This document shows, one piece after another, positions 54,060 through 64,000 of a stretch of DNA of 64,000 nt. The stretch covers positions 52,910,227 through 52,974,226 of the forward strand of contig NC_089781.1 in the NCBI RefSeq assembly GCF_040412425.1. Reading direction: 5' to 3'. The notes under the pieces were generated by a model, which was not told where the DNA came from, made no database searches, and saw only the letters and a program-made list of their open reading frames with translations. How positions within the stretch are numbered: the stretch's first letter is position 1; each line of letters opens with the position of its first letter. The position numbers were made by a program, and so were the translations under genes. Origin of the DNA: Macrobrachium rosenbergii. Its lineage: Eukaryota > Arthropoda > Malacostraca > Decapoda > Palaemonidae.

Positions 54060-54640
54060 TTGAATTCTACTAGTAGTGTGAACTTGCCACCTACTTTATT
54101 ACCAACTGCATCAGGTGCTATTTGTAATAGCAATAATAATAAGGAACGTGTGATCCAAGCATTTTTCGACACTGGAACCCAAATGAGCTTTGGCTGTTTG
54201 GCCGCTGAATTGGACCTTCCCATCATCAAAAAGGTTTCACTGAATATTGCACCCCTTGCAACTGATATCATTGAGAGAGATTAATTTAGCAGCGTGCCAG
54301 CTGAGAATAAGCCAAAAAGTCCTGAGGTTACGGTTGTTAGTTCATGATAAAGTAAACATGCCCATTCACAATGTTTGGCTGATGAATGTAAATGAGCATT
54401 TGTAACCAGGAAGTTGAAAGTGACACACTAAAAAATGTAGAGTTTTTAATTGGAGCCGATTATTTCAATCATTTTGTGTATGGCTTAGAGAAATGTGATG
54501 GCATCAGTCGATTTGTAACACCTAATGGGGTATCCCGTTATGGGAGACTCCCAGGATGGGCTAGAAAGGGTGTTGACACATCCGTTGTAAGAACATTACG
54601 TGTGTGTAGAATTCAAGCACGACGTTGATGAGTGGCGGAG
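54060..54640 (+). pseudogene. BEL/Pao aspartic protease (DUF1758-like)
   Basis: 'IQAFFDTGTQMSFGCLAAEL' carries the active-site DTG. In another frame 'EFLIGADYFNHFVYGLEKCD' is the C-terminal part with the conserved 'LIGADYF'. Stops near 54284 and 54340-54400 separate them. The order is as expected for Pao pol. Confidence 0.88.
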
Positions 54641-55200
54641 ATTAGATACGCCGGGCATTCAGCCCGATGAGTAATTTACTGTTGCACACTATGCCACGAT
54701 GCGACGTGTTGTGAGCAACATTAAACAAATGATTGCAAGAGGCCAACAACCAATCATAAGCTTGCAATTGCTCACCTGAAATCGTTAGGCGCTTGTTTCA
54801 ACTGTGATCCCGTGTACCATCAGCAATATTCCGATGTGATCCAAATGTACGTAGATAACAGGTTCATTCAAAAAGTAACAAGCCCAGTCATCGAGGGCTA
54901 TTATATGCCTCACTTTGGGGGTAGTTAAGGAAAGTGCAACAACACTACTCTGAGTAGTGTTTGCTGCTCCTTCAAAGCAAAGTGGTGGGTGGTCACTTAA
55001 TGAGTGCCTGTATGCCAGCCCCAACTTAGTAGAAGTGTTGTTTGATTTGCACTTAAGATTCAGGTCCAAGCCTTATGCTGTAACTGCAAATATTTCTAAG
55101 GCATTTCACTGCATTCCCCTAGACCTAAAGACGCCAAATATTCTCGTCATCTGTGGCCAAAAAATTCATCCAACATTACCACCTTTGACTTCCAAGTAGT
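54640..55200 (+). pseudogene. BEL/Pao reverse transcriptase, N-terminal fragment
   Basis: 'HLKSLGACFNCDP' and 'HVDNRFI' type pieces lead to the frame 54957-55199, with 'GGWSLNECLYASPNLVEVLF', 'DLHLRFRSKPYAVTANISKA' and 'FHCIPLDLK'. This is the RT finger/palm with the first catalytic Asp block altered ('ANISKAF' instead of 'ADISKAF'). It stops abruptly at the 3' LTR remnant. Confidence 0.85.
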
Positions 55201-55610
55201 CACTGGCTAGATCTTGCTTAAAACAATATTTAATCGAGGCAGATCGTTGCTTTCCATCGACATGAACCATGCCCAGTAGTTACGCTACACTCGCAGGCTC
55301 GATTAAGTTGCAATGTTAGTGAATTGTGTCAGAATTTAGGTAATTTTTGTATCTTGATTGCTGCCCGCATGTGGTCCAGAATTCATCTTTCTTTCTTGAT
55401 TAAGGTTAATGTGAATTTATACAGCGTAGTGTGTTTTTTGTGTGATTTAGTTTTTTTTTTTAATAAAATTTAGAAAATGTACTTGTGTTTGTATAGCCAC
55501 CAACTGTTTGTGCTGGTTTGGAGTCGGTGTCTTTTTTAGATTGTGTATCTGTCCCAGAACATCGGGCAAGAGCCAGTAAATTGAGCTATCATTGGGAGAA
55601 ATTCTCAACA
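55201..55610 (+). repeat. 3' LTR of BEL/Pao element, 5'-truncated
   Basis: It aligns with 51974-52391 from 'CACTGGCTAGATCTTGCT' to 'ATTCTCAACA'. Its first part is missing because of the deletion that also removed pol. Confidence 0.92.
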
Positions 55611-55885
55611 TGCATACATGAAAATTTTCTGAAGGCTCTAATTGTTCAGTAAATTTGTTGAAAATAACATCTGCGTCCTTCCTCTCCTTGTCAGAATGTC
55701 CATGCATTAGGCCTATATTTATAAAGCCCTTCATCACCAACTTGCAATAAAATATGTGATACCTGATCTTCCTTTTTTATTTTCTTCACACCAAAATATA
55801 ATGACAGTCATTATATAAACAATTTGAAAGATTCAGCCTGGTTATTGGACATCCAGTCTATTGCTGGGATATTTTCGGAAGACAT
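55611..55885 (-). pseudogene. Gypsy Gag, N-terminal half (split by BEL/Pao insertion)
   Basis: The start codon is at 55885-55883. The minus strand reads 'MSSENIPAIDWMSNNQAESF', a stop pair, then 'KKEDQVSHILLQVGDEGLYK' and, after a shift, 'ADVIFNKFTEQLEPSENFHV' and C. This matches the start of K02A2.6-type Gag proteins ('IP.(V/I)DW', 'LL...GDEGL'). The last codons continue in frame at 51582 ('TLKLMQY') once the BEL/Pao element is removed. Confidence 0.85.
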
Positions 55886-57136
55886 TTTGTTTTTTATATG
55901 AAAACACAGCAAAAAATTCTTACCACTGAGTTATTATTTGTAAACCCTATACAGTGTAGGCTGATTACTAAGCCTATATCCTACAGAACATGACCTAAAG
56001 GATAATTCACTGGCAAATAACTGACACAGTCTGAAGACATCTTAGACTAGGCTCATAGGCTAGCCTATACACAAGACTTATGATTCTGGATACCGGTAAT
56101 TGAAGAATATATAATGTACAGCAGCCAATATCAGGATCTTTGCCTTTAAATGTAATGTGTAAAAGCATTCCTTTTAATATTTTCACTTTTGTTCATCCTT
56201 ACTGTCAATTTTGGTGGACTGAAGAACATTACCAGTCCTCATGAGAGTTGGAGAACACAGTTGAAATCCACATACACCGATACTGATCCGGGTATCTTGG
56301 AATCATCATTTATCTTCTGAAGGAGGAGAAGTTCCTGGCATTTATCCTCTGACATGCTAGTGTAGATGCTGCCACCATGTAGAAATAAGTTGTTGTTGGA
56401 ATAAGAGCTTGGATGATTACAGCAGACTTATATTTATTATGGAGAGAAGGACATGTATGCTACATGTTGCTGGTCGTGCTTTTGGTTTGGTGATCCCACA
56501 CAGCGCTCTCTGTTTACATCAGAGTTACAATGTTTTCGTTACATGTTTTAAGTGCAACACATGATCAGTTAAGTACGACATCTTAATATGATAAATATGT
56601 TACACGTGTTTCTGTGTTGGCAAAAATGTTGGGGTAGAACTATGAGGTTGCTCTGCACCGGGTATTACCGTGGAAATTGACTTTTCCTGTAGTATTCTGG
56701 TTGTTTATTAACAATTTACCATAATTTTTTAGTGGTCAACTGTAATTAACATCAGAACTGATACGTTTTTGTATGCTGGCCATCCTGGGATGCTATCGTG
56801 AATGCACAGTGTTATAGGGGAGGTTTTGGTAGAAAGTGGAGTTTCCTTCCCCGTGGGGGTTCAAGGAGTGGAGCCCCCTGACTAAGTAACACGGCCTGCT
56901 AGGTTAGGTTAGGTTAGGGTACAGTAATACTTCGAACTTACTTGAGTTTGGTACAGTCACTAAAATGCTAATAAATGCTTCTTTCGAGAGTTTAAACACT
57001 AAATATGACCCTAATCATGCTCCCAAAGTATTAAGCTAACTTTTAAATGAAATTAAAGTTACTGCAACTTCATTTAAAGTTAGCTTAATACATTACCCTT
57101 AAAAAAGAAATAAATGGTTGACGAAATACATATAAC

Positions 57137-57139
<3 letters not shown>
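55886..57139. other. Intronic stretch, including a short TTAGG-type run
   Basis: The left part may be the leader/LTR of the gypsy whose gag starts at 55885, but no partner LTR exists to prove it. Around 56900-56925 there is 'CTAGGTTAGGTTAGGTTAGG', three to four copies of the arthropod telomere-type repeat, beside a GC-rich block ('GGAGTGGAGCCCCCTG'). Confidence 0.5.

Positions 57140-57206
<67 letters not shown>
57140..57206. repeat. (GA)n microsatellite
   Basis: A pure GA tract of about 66 bp. A second, shorter tract lies at 57273-57303. Confidence 0.97.
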
Positions 57207-57208
<2 letters not shown>

Positions 57209-57268
57209 CTGAACTAAGTATCTATTTATCTATCTATCAATCCATTTTTCACAATTCTACCATTTGGT

Positions 57269-57307
<39 letters not shown>

Positions 57308-57539
57308 CAGTATCCTTTGTCTGGCAACATCTTTTACCCTTGTGGTCAGAAAATGTCGAGTAATTTGACATATTTGACAGGTTCGCCTTCGCCCCCTCTC
57401 TTCAAAGCTTCCTAAAAAGGTTGGGGATGATATTTGTTTGTTTAAAATTTCACATAATTTACTATAGAAATGTATAAATTTTGTATTATTATTATTGTCA
57501 TTATTAAAGTAGTTTAACCAGACCACTGAGCTGACTTTC

Positions 57540-57720
57540 AGTTCTCATAGGGCTGGCCCAAAGAATTAGAATACAATACCAGGCCCAGGCCTCAGGCCAA
57601 GCACTGGGACCCAATAGGTCATTCAGTATGATGATGAGTGAATTAAAATGAAATTAAAAACTGCACATAGGCACATGCTCTCATACTGGAACACATGCAT
57701 ACAATAAATACATTTACTCT
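57540..57720. repeat. Probable SINE-like dispersed repeat
   Basis: It contains 'GCCAAGCACTGGGACCCAAT' and 'AGGTCATTCAGTATGATG'. From memory, the words 'CAAGC.CTGGGACC...AGGTCATTCAG' occur in a common dispersed repeat of decapod genomes. There is no second copy in this window. Confidence 0.4.
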
Positions 57721-58120
57721 TGTTTCCTTACATACACACTAAAAGGGTATATTAAAATTCAGAATAAGTTAAGTAATATTTTAACATTTTGATTTTTTAA
57801 ATGCAACAAATGCTATAAGGGTTTCCCTGCTTTTATTATATGCTTATTTTTATATTTTATTAATTAAATCACAGTCCCTCATGAACATCAAAATTGGAAC
57901 GACTGAAAATGTAAAAGATTCTGACAAAATTTCCTTCACTGATTATTTCCAAAAGTTGACAATCACTGTTGGCCATACTTTCGACACACACAACACGTCT
58001 GACCATTATTATCACCTTGCACTCCGAGCACTCAGGAGCCAGACCAAGTGGGCTGTTCATTAAGTGTCCATGTGTCAGACGAGTATGGCCTATTCTGAGA
58101 TGTGTTAGAATTACTTATGC

Positions 58121-58122
<2 letters not shown>
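57721..58122. other. Intronic spacer
   Basis: No feature recognised. The two overlapping ORFs around 57869-58063 look fortuitous. Confidence 0.4.

Positions 58123-58195
<73 letters not shown>
58123..58195. repeat. (CT)n microsatellite
   Basis: A pure CT tract that cuts off the LINE coding sequence on its left side. Confidence 0.97.
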
Positions 58196-58201
<6 letters not shown>

Positions 58202-59280
58202 ACATGATGAACTCCATTTTTTAACATTAGGTTTTATTTGTTTTAATTTATTACCTTCAGGTTCTTCATTCCATATATATTGCCATTTGTTTATGATACG
58301 CACCTTTATTTGTGGTACATAATCAGTAACAGGGATATTCACATTTGATCTTGTCATGTGGGTTGCTTCTTTGGCTGCTTTATTTGCATCTTCATTTCCT
58401 TTGATCCCTACATGGGCAGGGATCCAACATATTTCTACATTTTTTCCATTATCATATAAGTTATGGAGAAAGAATTTTATTTGTTGTACAATATTATTTT
58501 TTTATTGTAACCCGGAATAGCTTCTATAGTGCTTCTCAAGTCACTAAAAATCACAAAATTATTGAATGATATTTCTTTAATTATTTTTATAGCTGATGCA
58601 ATTGCACATAATTCTGCTGTGAATACTGAAGCATTATTAGGTAGAGAAGACTGATAAATTTTGTCTTGGGACACTGCAGCATGTCTCACTCTGTGTTCTG
58701 ATTTAGATCCATCTGTGTATATTGAGCAATGTGGACCTGTTCGGCTTATATGCTCTATTGTATGTTGTCTAATGTGTTCTGGTGTATATGAGTAACTTTT
58801 TGATGATTATTTCAGGTGTGTACAAATTCTCATTTTTATTCATTGTCCAGGGAGGAGGTGATTCTACTATTAAAGGCACTTGTATATTTGTATTCAGCGA
58901 CTTAAACAATCTTCTAGTTCTAATTGGGAAAGGTGGTGGATGATTGTTTATAAATACATCTCTTAATGCAAATAATTTTTTTGTTGGAGAATCACTTGGC
59001 TGAATTCTTAGAGCACTTTTTATTGTTACTAGTTCTCTATGGAGAGACAGAGGTAGTTCACCACATTCAACTTGCAAAGATGATTTTGGTGATGATCTAA
59101 AGGCTCCTGAGCATTAACATTTTCAGCGCTGTGTCCGATGCTGAGCGATATACTTCGCTTCCAAAATCAATGATAGACAGAGCTGTTGCTTCATACAGTA
59201 CAGTAAGGGTATGTCTATCAGCTCCCCAAGTAGTGTTTGATAGTTTTTAATCAGATTTAATGCTCTTTTACATTTTGATT
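58196..59280 (-). pseudogene. LINE ORF2 C-terminal part with RNase H
   Basis: The minus strand reads 'SIIDFGSEVYRSASDTALKM' (about 59170-59110), 'QVECGELPLSLHRELVTIKS' and 'RTRRLFKSLNTNIQVPLIVE' (59077-58769). RNase H follows, with 'SSLPNNASVFTAELCAIASA' and 'FNNFVIFSDLRSTIEAI', then a tail 'WIPAHVGIKGNEDAN' and 'KPNVKKWSSSC', where the CT tract begins. The RNase H domain after RT indicates an I-superfamily-type LINE. Stops near 58500 and 58750 and small shifts make it dead. The RT catalytic part is not present upstream. Confidence 0.82.
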
Positions 59281-59317
59281 TTGCACATGTTAAGTGGGCT
59301 TTTGTAATTACAGTATA

Positions 59318-59409
<92 letters not shown>

Positions 59410-59492
59410 TAAAAATTAGTACTTATTATTTGGTAAATCATTTATTTCTCAGAAAACAAATAAACACATACCATAAAAATTCTCTCGTCTCA

Positions 59493-59533
<41 letters not shown>

Positions 59534-59739
59534 ATTATTTTCATTATTTAATATTATTTAATTTACACATAAAAGCTTAAAAACTCATAAATCACATCAA
59601 AAGTTAATCATGAACACTTTTGCAGCGTTTCTTGAGGATTTGTACATGCTGTGCGTCTGTGAAAAAATTGCGTATGACAATTAGTTAGGTTCCAATGAAA
59701 AGTTCATGTGTCTGTGAATTCGTGCAACTCAAATCGCCT
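59281..59739. repeat. Spacer with (ATT)n and (GA)n tracts
   Basis: (ATT)n at 59321-59408 with a single ATC interruption. (GA)n at 59497-59530. No gene. Confidence 0.9.
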
Positions 59740-61260
59740 AAGATCAAGGTATTACTGTATAGTTCCTTAGCCAATCCCTTCTTGAACATATTGCTCCCTA
59801 ATGACTTGCGCATGCATGGAACCATTCCATAACAACAACATGGCAGTTCATGCTGAGTTACCCTGTAGTTTTACCAATGTTGGTACTACTACTGTTTCAC
59901 AAATCTTTGTCCTCACTGCTAGTGCCATATTTCCTACTTCCTAACTTCCTTGTATTTTCTAATTTCTCTTAGTAGAAACTCTACCTTTTTTATTTCTCGT
60001 TTTGATACTTGCTTCCTTTGAGCCATTTAGTGTGTACCATTCTCCTAAGTATTCGTCTTCTTTTACACTACTAATTAGGCCACTACTAATTGGACATCTG
60101 CTTTCTTTGCTCTTTAATCTATTACAAGCACTACTGACTTATTTGGCTTGGTATTAAACGTAAATTTCTTAAGCTGCTCCAGGCTGCGGCAGTAAGTGAT
60201 TGTCATCTCTATTCCTTCTTTCCTGCTGGTGGGGAACATGATGCCATCGACAAATATTAGGGACTCTATTTCTATATTTCTTATGAGCATTACGTTCTTT
60301 CTGCTTATTTCATTCACTCTGTAAGTCACTATGCTGCATAGCTTTGGGCCATATATTGTTCCTTGTCTCACATTTTCTGTTATTTCAAATGTTTCTACTG
60401 CTCCTGCAGGATATGGTATTACTGCTTTGCCATTTTCATTCATCTTTTGTATCAACAATGCATCTTTCCATCCTATCATCTTCCCTATCTCCTTGATGCA
60501 GTCCTTCAAATCTAGTTTATCAAAGCATTTATATGCATCTCCAAGCTATATGTGCATTGGGGCGCCTAACATTGTGTTGTAGTCAATCACTGCACTCAGG
60601 GTTATCAGGTGATCAACTGTGGATCTTCCTTCTGGTCCACCACATTGGAATCTGCTTATTTTCTGTTTTATCTTTTCCTTCGTTATTTCCATCCTAACTT
60701 TTTCAAAAGCAAATGAATATCCCCCTTCTTATTTTCCCATTCTAGTTGCTGCCTTTTCGTGCAGTGATAATATTACCATTTCTTCCCATTCATCCAGAGT
60801 TTAACTCTTCTTCAGTGTCTCCAGTTAAGAGTGGCAGGCTCTCAGTCATTTCTGTACCCATATTCTTGATCAGTTTGTTATTATTCCTTGTCATTCAGGG
60901 TATATTTATTCTTCAGATTTTGCACTGCTTTTTCCACTTCGTGAATACTGGACCGTTGGATTTTTTCAGTTTTTCCTCTCCCACATATGGACACCCATTT
61001 CTGGTACAGAAGGTTAATTTCATCTACTATCCTACCTATTTCATCTTCAGGAACGTCTAATATGAAAAGACCTTTATAATGTTGTTCATATTCTCCTTTA
61101 ATTTCTTCAATTTCCTCTACTATTTTTGCCTTCCTTACTTTTTACTGACATTACATTGTTTGGTTTTGTGCCATCTAGTTTTTTCTTAAAGTCCCAGAAG
61201 GCAGCTCCTTTTACTCCCCCTTTGGATTTTATTTCAGCTGCTGTTTCTTTTATCCCGATG
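59740..61260 (-). pseudogene. LINE reverse transcriptase fragment (second family)
   Basis: The minus strand reads 'SRFQCGGPEGRSTVDHLITL' (about 60655-60600), 'GDAYKCFDKLDLKDCIKEIG', 'GWKDALLIQKMNENGKAV', 'FEITENVRQGTIYGPKLCSI', 'ESLIFVDGIMFPTSRKEGIE' and 'RSLEQLKKFTFNTKPNKS'. The catalytic motif is 'FVDG' instead of Y/FVDD, so it is inactive. Degraded downstream pieces ('DEYLGEW', 'NMALAVRTKICETVVVPTL') reach about 59870. It differs from both other LINEs in the window. The clade is not assigned. Confidence 0.82.
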
Positions 61261-61394
61261 TGAAATTATGGGCATTCAAACAAGACTCCTCTCCCAAAAC
61301 AGTTCTATGTATGCCACAAACTCTCAGAGACCCTTTGACTCGATGTACTTCTGAAAGGGTAATGGAATTTGTTAAAGGACATTCCGCATAAATT

Positions 61395-61397
<3 letters not shown>

Positions 61398-61460
<63 letters not shown>
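61398..61460. repeat. (CT)n microsatellite
   Basis: A pure CT tract. Confidence 0.97.
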
Positions 61461-61464
<4 letters not shown>

Positions 61465-61482
61465 TTCCCTCTCTCTGACCTT

Positions 61483-61552
61483 GTGGCGTGGTGGCAGCGC
61501 GACTGGTTCACAACAGAAAGATCTGCGTTCGATTCTTGACCCGGACGAGGAG
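61483..61552 (+). repeat. tRNA-like SINE head or tRNA pseudogene
   Basis: 'TGGCGTGGTGGCAGCGCGAC' (A-box region) followed by 'GCGTTCGATTCTTGACCC' (B box) at tRNA spacing. The stems do not close, so it is not a working tRNA. Confidence 0.45.
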
Positions 61553-61746
61553 GGACGAATGGTCACAACTGCTAAAATCCAGAGTGAATAGATATAGGAC
61601 GCAAGTGTTCATTCCTCCATCCTCTAAGTCTAGACCATCAAAACGAGAGGGCCTTGAGGCGTGAGGAGGACATCTTCGCCTCTTGAAGTGAAACCGTAAC
61701 CCAAATTTTTTTTCTCTTACTCTCATTCTATTTAGTTTCTAGATCA

Positions 61747-61747
<1 letters not shown>

Positions 61748-61812
<65 letters not shown>
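61748..61812. repeat. (ATT)n microsatellite
   Basis: A pure ATT tract of about 21 units, 146 bp from the donor side of trehalase exon A. Confidence 0.97.
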
Positions 61813-61957
61813 GTGAAAATGTTCAATAAAATACATAAAACGACAGTGCTAACGTAGTCAATAGAAATATGCTGAATAAAATTTAACCTAATGGCTCTAA
61901 GAGAGGTGCAGACAGATTCGTGAGTTTCTGGAAAGGGCAAAAGCATGGCTCACTCAC

Positions 61958-62123
61958 CTGCTCCTTGGTTGCGTTCTGTCCGACATCCCTGACGAAATCG
62001 TGGAAGGCATCAATAGTCTCCATGGGCGACTTCTTCAGGGACATATCCACAAAGTGTTTGGAGTCGTTGAAGACTCGGGCCATCTGAACCATCTTCAGGA
62101 GGTCACCATGACAATATATGTGA
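61958..62123 (-). CDS. Treh: Trehalase exon A (N-terminal region)
   Basis: This is a 166-bp exon. The acceptor 'TTTTCTTTCCTCAG' lies above 62123 and the donor GTGAGTGAG at 61957 downward. After one base that completes a split codon it encodes 'HIYCHGDLLKMVQMARVFND', 'SKHFVDMSLKKSPMETIDAF' and 'HDFVRDVGQNATKEQ'. The family shows 'IYC.G.LL..VQMA..F.DSK.FVDM.LK' near the N-terminus of the mature enzyme. The exon ends in phase 0 and joins exon B ('VEVFVRSNF') across a 54-kb intron. Upstream phase is 2. The preceding exon with the signal peptide was not found in 62124-64000. Confidence 0.94.
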
Positions 62124-64000
62124 CTGAGGAAAGAAAATAATGAATCGGCATATCCCTTCAAAAGATGGAAAACGGTAAATCAACTGCAATTCAGAGAAAT
62201 GTTAAAACCCACTCTTAATATACGCATTATTTAAAACAAAATTTATTGTCAAGTTTAACAAGATAGAACAACCAGTGCCCTTAATTAGGAAACCAGAAGG
62301 ATGTGTCCAGCAAAGACGGGGATTTAACATTTAAGAGAGCTGTTCAACAAGGAACATCATAGTAATAAAAAAAAAAAGAAATAAAAGCAAGCAGAGAATT
62401 TCAGTTTGGCCACAGCGTGAAAAAATGGGTATTGAACTGAAAAATTATTGGAATTATCGCTCTAAAGGGTAAATGCGCAGTTGTTCCAAAACATGGGATC
62501 AAAGTGTCTCATGGCAGACAGAAAATCTACAAAAGTGACGTTTTCAGTGTTAAGATTTTGCAGTAAAATCGACTAGATCACAAATAGTGGGTGAAAATGA
62601 GAACTGTCATTTTATTAACATCAGTAACAACAGGAACACTGGAATTAACTGAGAGAGAAAAGTTGTGTTCTTGGGATTGGTTCAAGTGAAGATGGAAGAA
62701 CAATTCCAGACTAAGTACAAATAAGAGGCAAGGCCTACAAGGAACAGAGAGCTTAGCAAACCATCACCAAGATTTGGGGCAGAATACGAGAAATACTGAA
62801 GAATACTACTGATCCAAAATGAGAACTCTGGGAACTACGTCTTCAAGAACACTATTACAAATTGACAAGTGAGATCTTGCACTGTCAACTATTCCAGACA
62901 CAAAGTAATTAGATTAAACCTACGAATATAAACCCTCCTCCTGCTCCCCATCCCCACAAAAAATGTAGTTTAGCCAACATAGCCGTATACCAGATATTGT
63001 GAAATAGCTGAGAAATATCAAGTTTGGGGATTAATCACTTTCTAAAATTCTACCAAGGGGAAAACCATGCAGTTTGATCCATGGTGCCTGAGCATGAGAT
63101 GTTTAGTTTCATAAAACCAAATGATAGTTTGAAAAGTAAGTACTAAAGTGAAGAAATAATATAATAAAGAACTGAATGGCTTTCTTTAAAATTCTTTAAA
63201 GGAATTGGTATGATCTAGAAAAGTCGCATTGTTATTCCTTAAGAAAATAACCACACGCTGAACCTTACATTCGGAAATATAAGAAAGGACAGAGGATTAG
63301 GTATGTTTTTTAGACTTGAAATCCAAAAAGCCCAATTTTTTCCAACGAATGATTCAGATCTAGATCCATCAAGAAGGAGGAGAGGAGCAATCTTAGAGTT
63401 ATGGAAGTGTCCAGAATTTCACTAGGAAAAACCCAGTTTCTTTGAGCAGGAAACAAGTTTGATTTGCTATATTTTCTCCTCAGAAAGGAACACTTTTAAC
63501 AACACAAGTACAGCAATTCCTAGTGAACTCGTAGGGGTTTGAGTACTTAGCAAAAGAATTAGCTTCAGATGGTGAATGCAATCTCTTGACCAGATATAAG
63601 AGGAGAAGAAGCATTCAAACAAAGATTCACCTGAAGAACACAATGTGATGATTTTAACAGCTTAATTAGTGGTCAGTTCAAAGTTAGGATGCTGGAGTTG
63701 TAACCTACCTATAGGAATCCATCAATAAAAGGTGTTTGCAAGTAAGTCTACTATGCAAGCATAAAACTGTTAAAAATGACTCTGCATGAAGGATATGACA
63801 GAGTACCTGCAGGACTCGAAGCATACATACAGAAGTCATGAGATTTTAAAGAACACTGGATGGCTGATCATCATTGCTGGATACACAGTTGACTGTTTTA
63901 ATGATTTGCATTTCATAAAGATCAGAAAGGCTTCCCACAACAAGGTGAAAGGAACGGTATCACCATCATATTCACTCAAGCCTTAATACTTGGTTTTAAG
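62124..64000. other. Intron upstream of trehalase exon A, nothing recognised
   Basis: About 1.9 kb of AT-rich, apparently unique sequence. I looked on the minus strand for a signal-peptide exon ending in phase 2 before 'IYC' and found none I could defend. The ORF at 63786-63986 (plus) matches no family I know. Confidence 0.5.

Larger units (their letters stand above)
51583..55610 (+). mobile_element. BEL/Pao LTR retrotransposon, deleted, inserted in gypsy gag
   Basis: It contains a 5' LTR, a primer-site region ('TTTGGTCCTTTGAACCGGA' right after the LTR, as in many Pao elements), gag, zinc fingers, an aspartic protease, the first part of RT and a 5'-shortened 3' LTR. Target duplication TGCA at 51579-51582 and 55611-55614. 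Removing the element and one TGCA joins the gypsy gag in frame. RT core, RNase H, integrase and the first ~390 bp of the 3' LTR are missing, apparently by one deletion ending at 55200. Confidence 0.9.

Overview
This is a eukaryotic window with no bacterial-style gene packing. It looks like an arthropod genome, most likely a decapod crustacean. The reasons are very long pure (TA)n, (GA)n and (ATT)n tracts, a dense mix of Ty3/gypsy, BEL/Pao, Penelope-like, LINE, Merlin and Harbinger relics, tRNA-derived SINE-like pieces, TA-flanked palindromic repeats, and an arthropod-type trehalase. The species call is inference.

The only host gene I can support is a trehalase (GH37) on the minus strand. Three coding exons are visible: 62123-61958, 7950-7871 and 6055-5882. 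All have GT/AG boundaries, their reading phases match, and their order matches trehalase residues from the N-terminal 'IYCxGDLL' block to the 'PGGRF' signature. The 5' exon(s) lie beyond 64000 or were not recognised. The 3' exons lie beyond base 1. Everything from 7951 to 61957 (54,007 bp) is therefore one intron, and the rest of the window is intron too.

Layout by region:
- 1-4.1 kb: a broken gypsy pol followed by the 3' half of a CsRn1-like element with its LTR.
- 4.1-8 kb: intron with TA-flanked palindromic repeats and trehalase exons.
- 8.5-9.1 kb: Harbinger-type MADF relic.
- 9.7-14.4 kb: two damaged Merlin transposons and a 27-bp minisatellite.
- 14.8-18.2 kb: an almost intact-ended gypsy element with two 174-bp LTRs.
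- 18.4-21.4 kb: LINE.
- 21.9-23.7 kb: a deleted CsRn1-like element with a 4-bp target duplication.
- 24.2-25.3 kb: a CCTAAA-rich ~21-bp minisatellite.
- 25.7-27.4 kb: Penelope-like element.
- 27.4-29.7 kb: forward 62-bp satellite.
- 31.6-36.7 kb: a two-LTR CsRn1-like element peppered with satellite-like words.
- 37.2-38.3 kb: second Penelope-like piece between perfect 47-bp inverted repeats.
- 39.3-39.9 kb: TA arrays.
- 41.0-50.6 kb: the same 62-bp satellite in reverse orientation, about 155 copies.
- 50.6-55.9 kb: truncated CsRn1-like LTR, then a gypsy gag gene split by a BEL/Pao element.
- 58-61.3 kb: two more LINE fragments.
- 62 kb: trehalase exon.

The transposon genes do not work together; nearly all are broken by stops, frameshifts or deletions. 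The oddities most worth checking are the inverted 62-bp satellite arrays in one intron, the satellite-like patches inside the 31.6-36.7 kb retroelement (possibly an assembly artefact), an SGNH-hydrolase-like ORF inside the BEL/Pao element, and the 54-kb trehalase intron itself.
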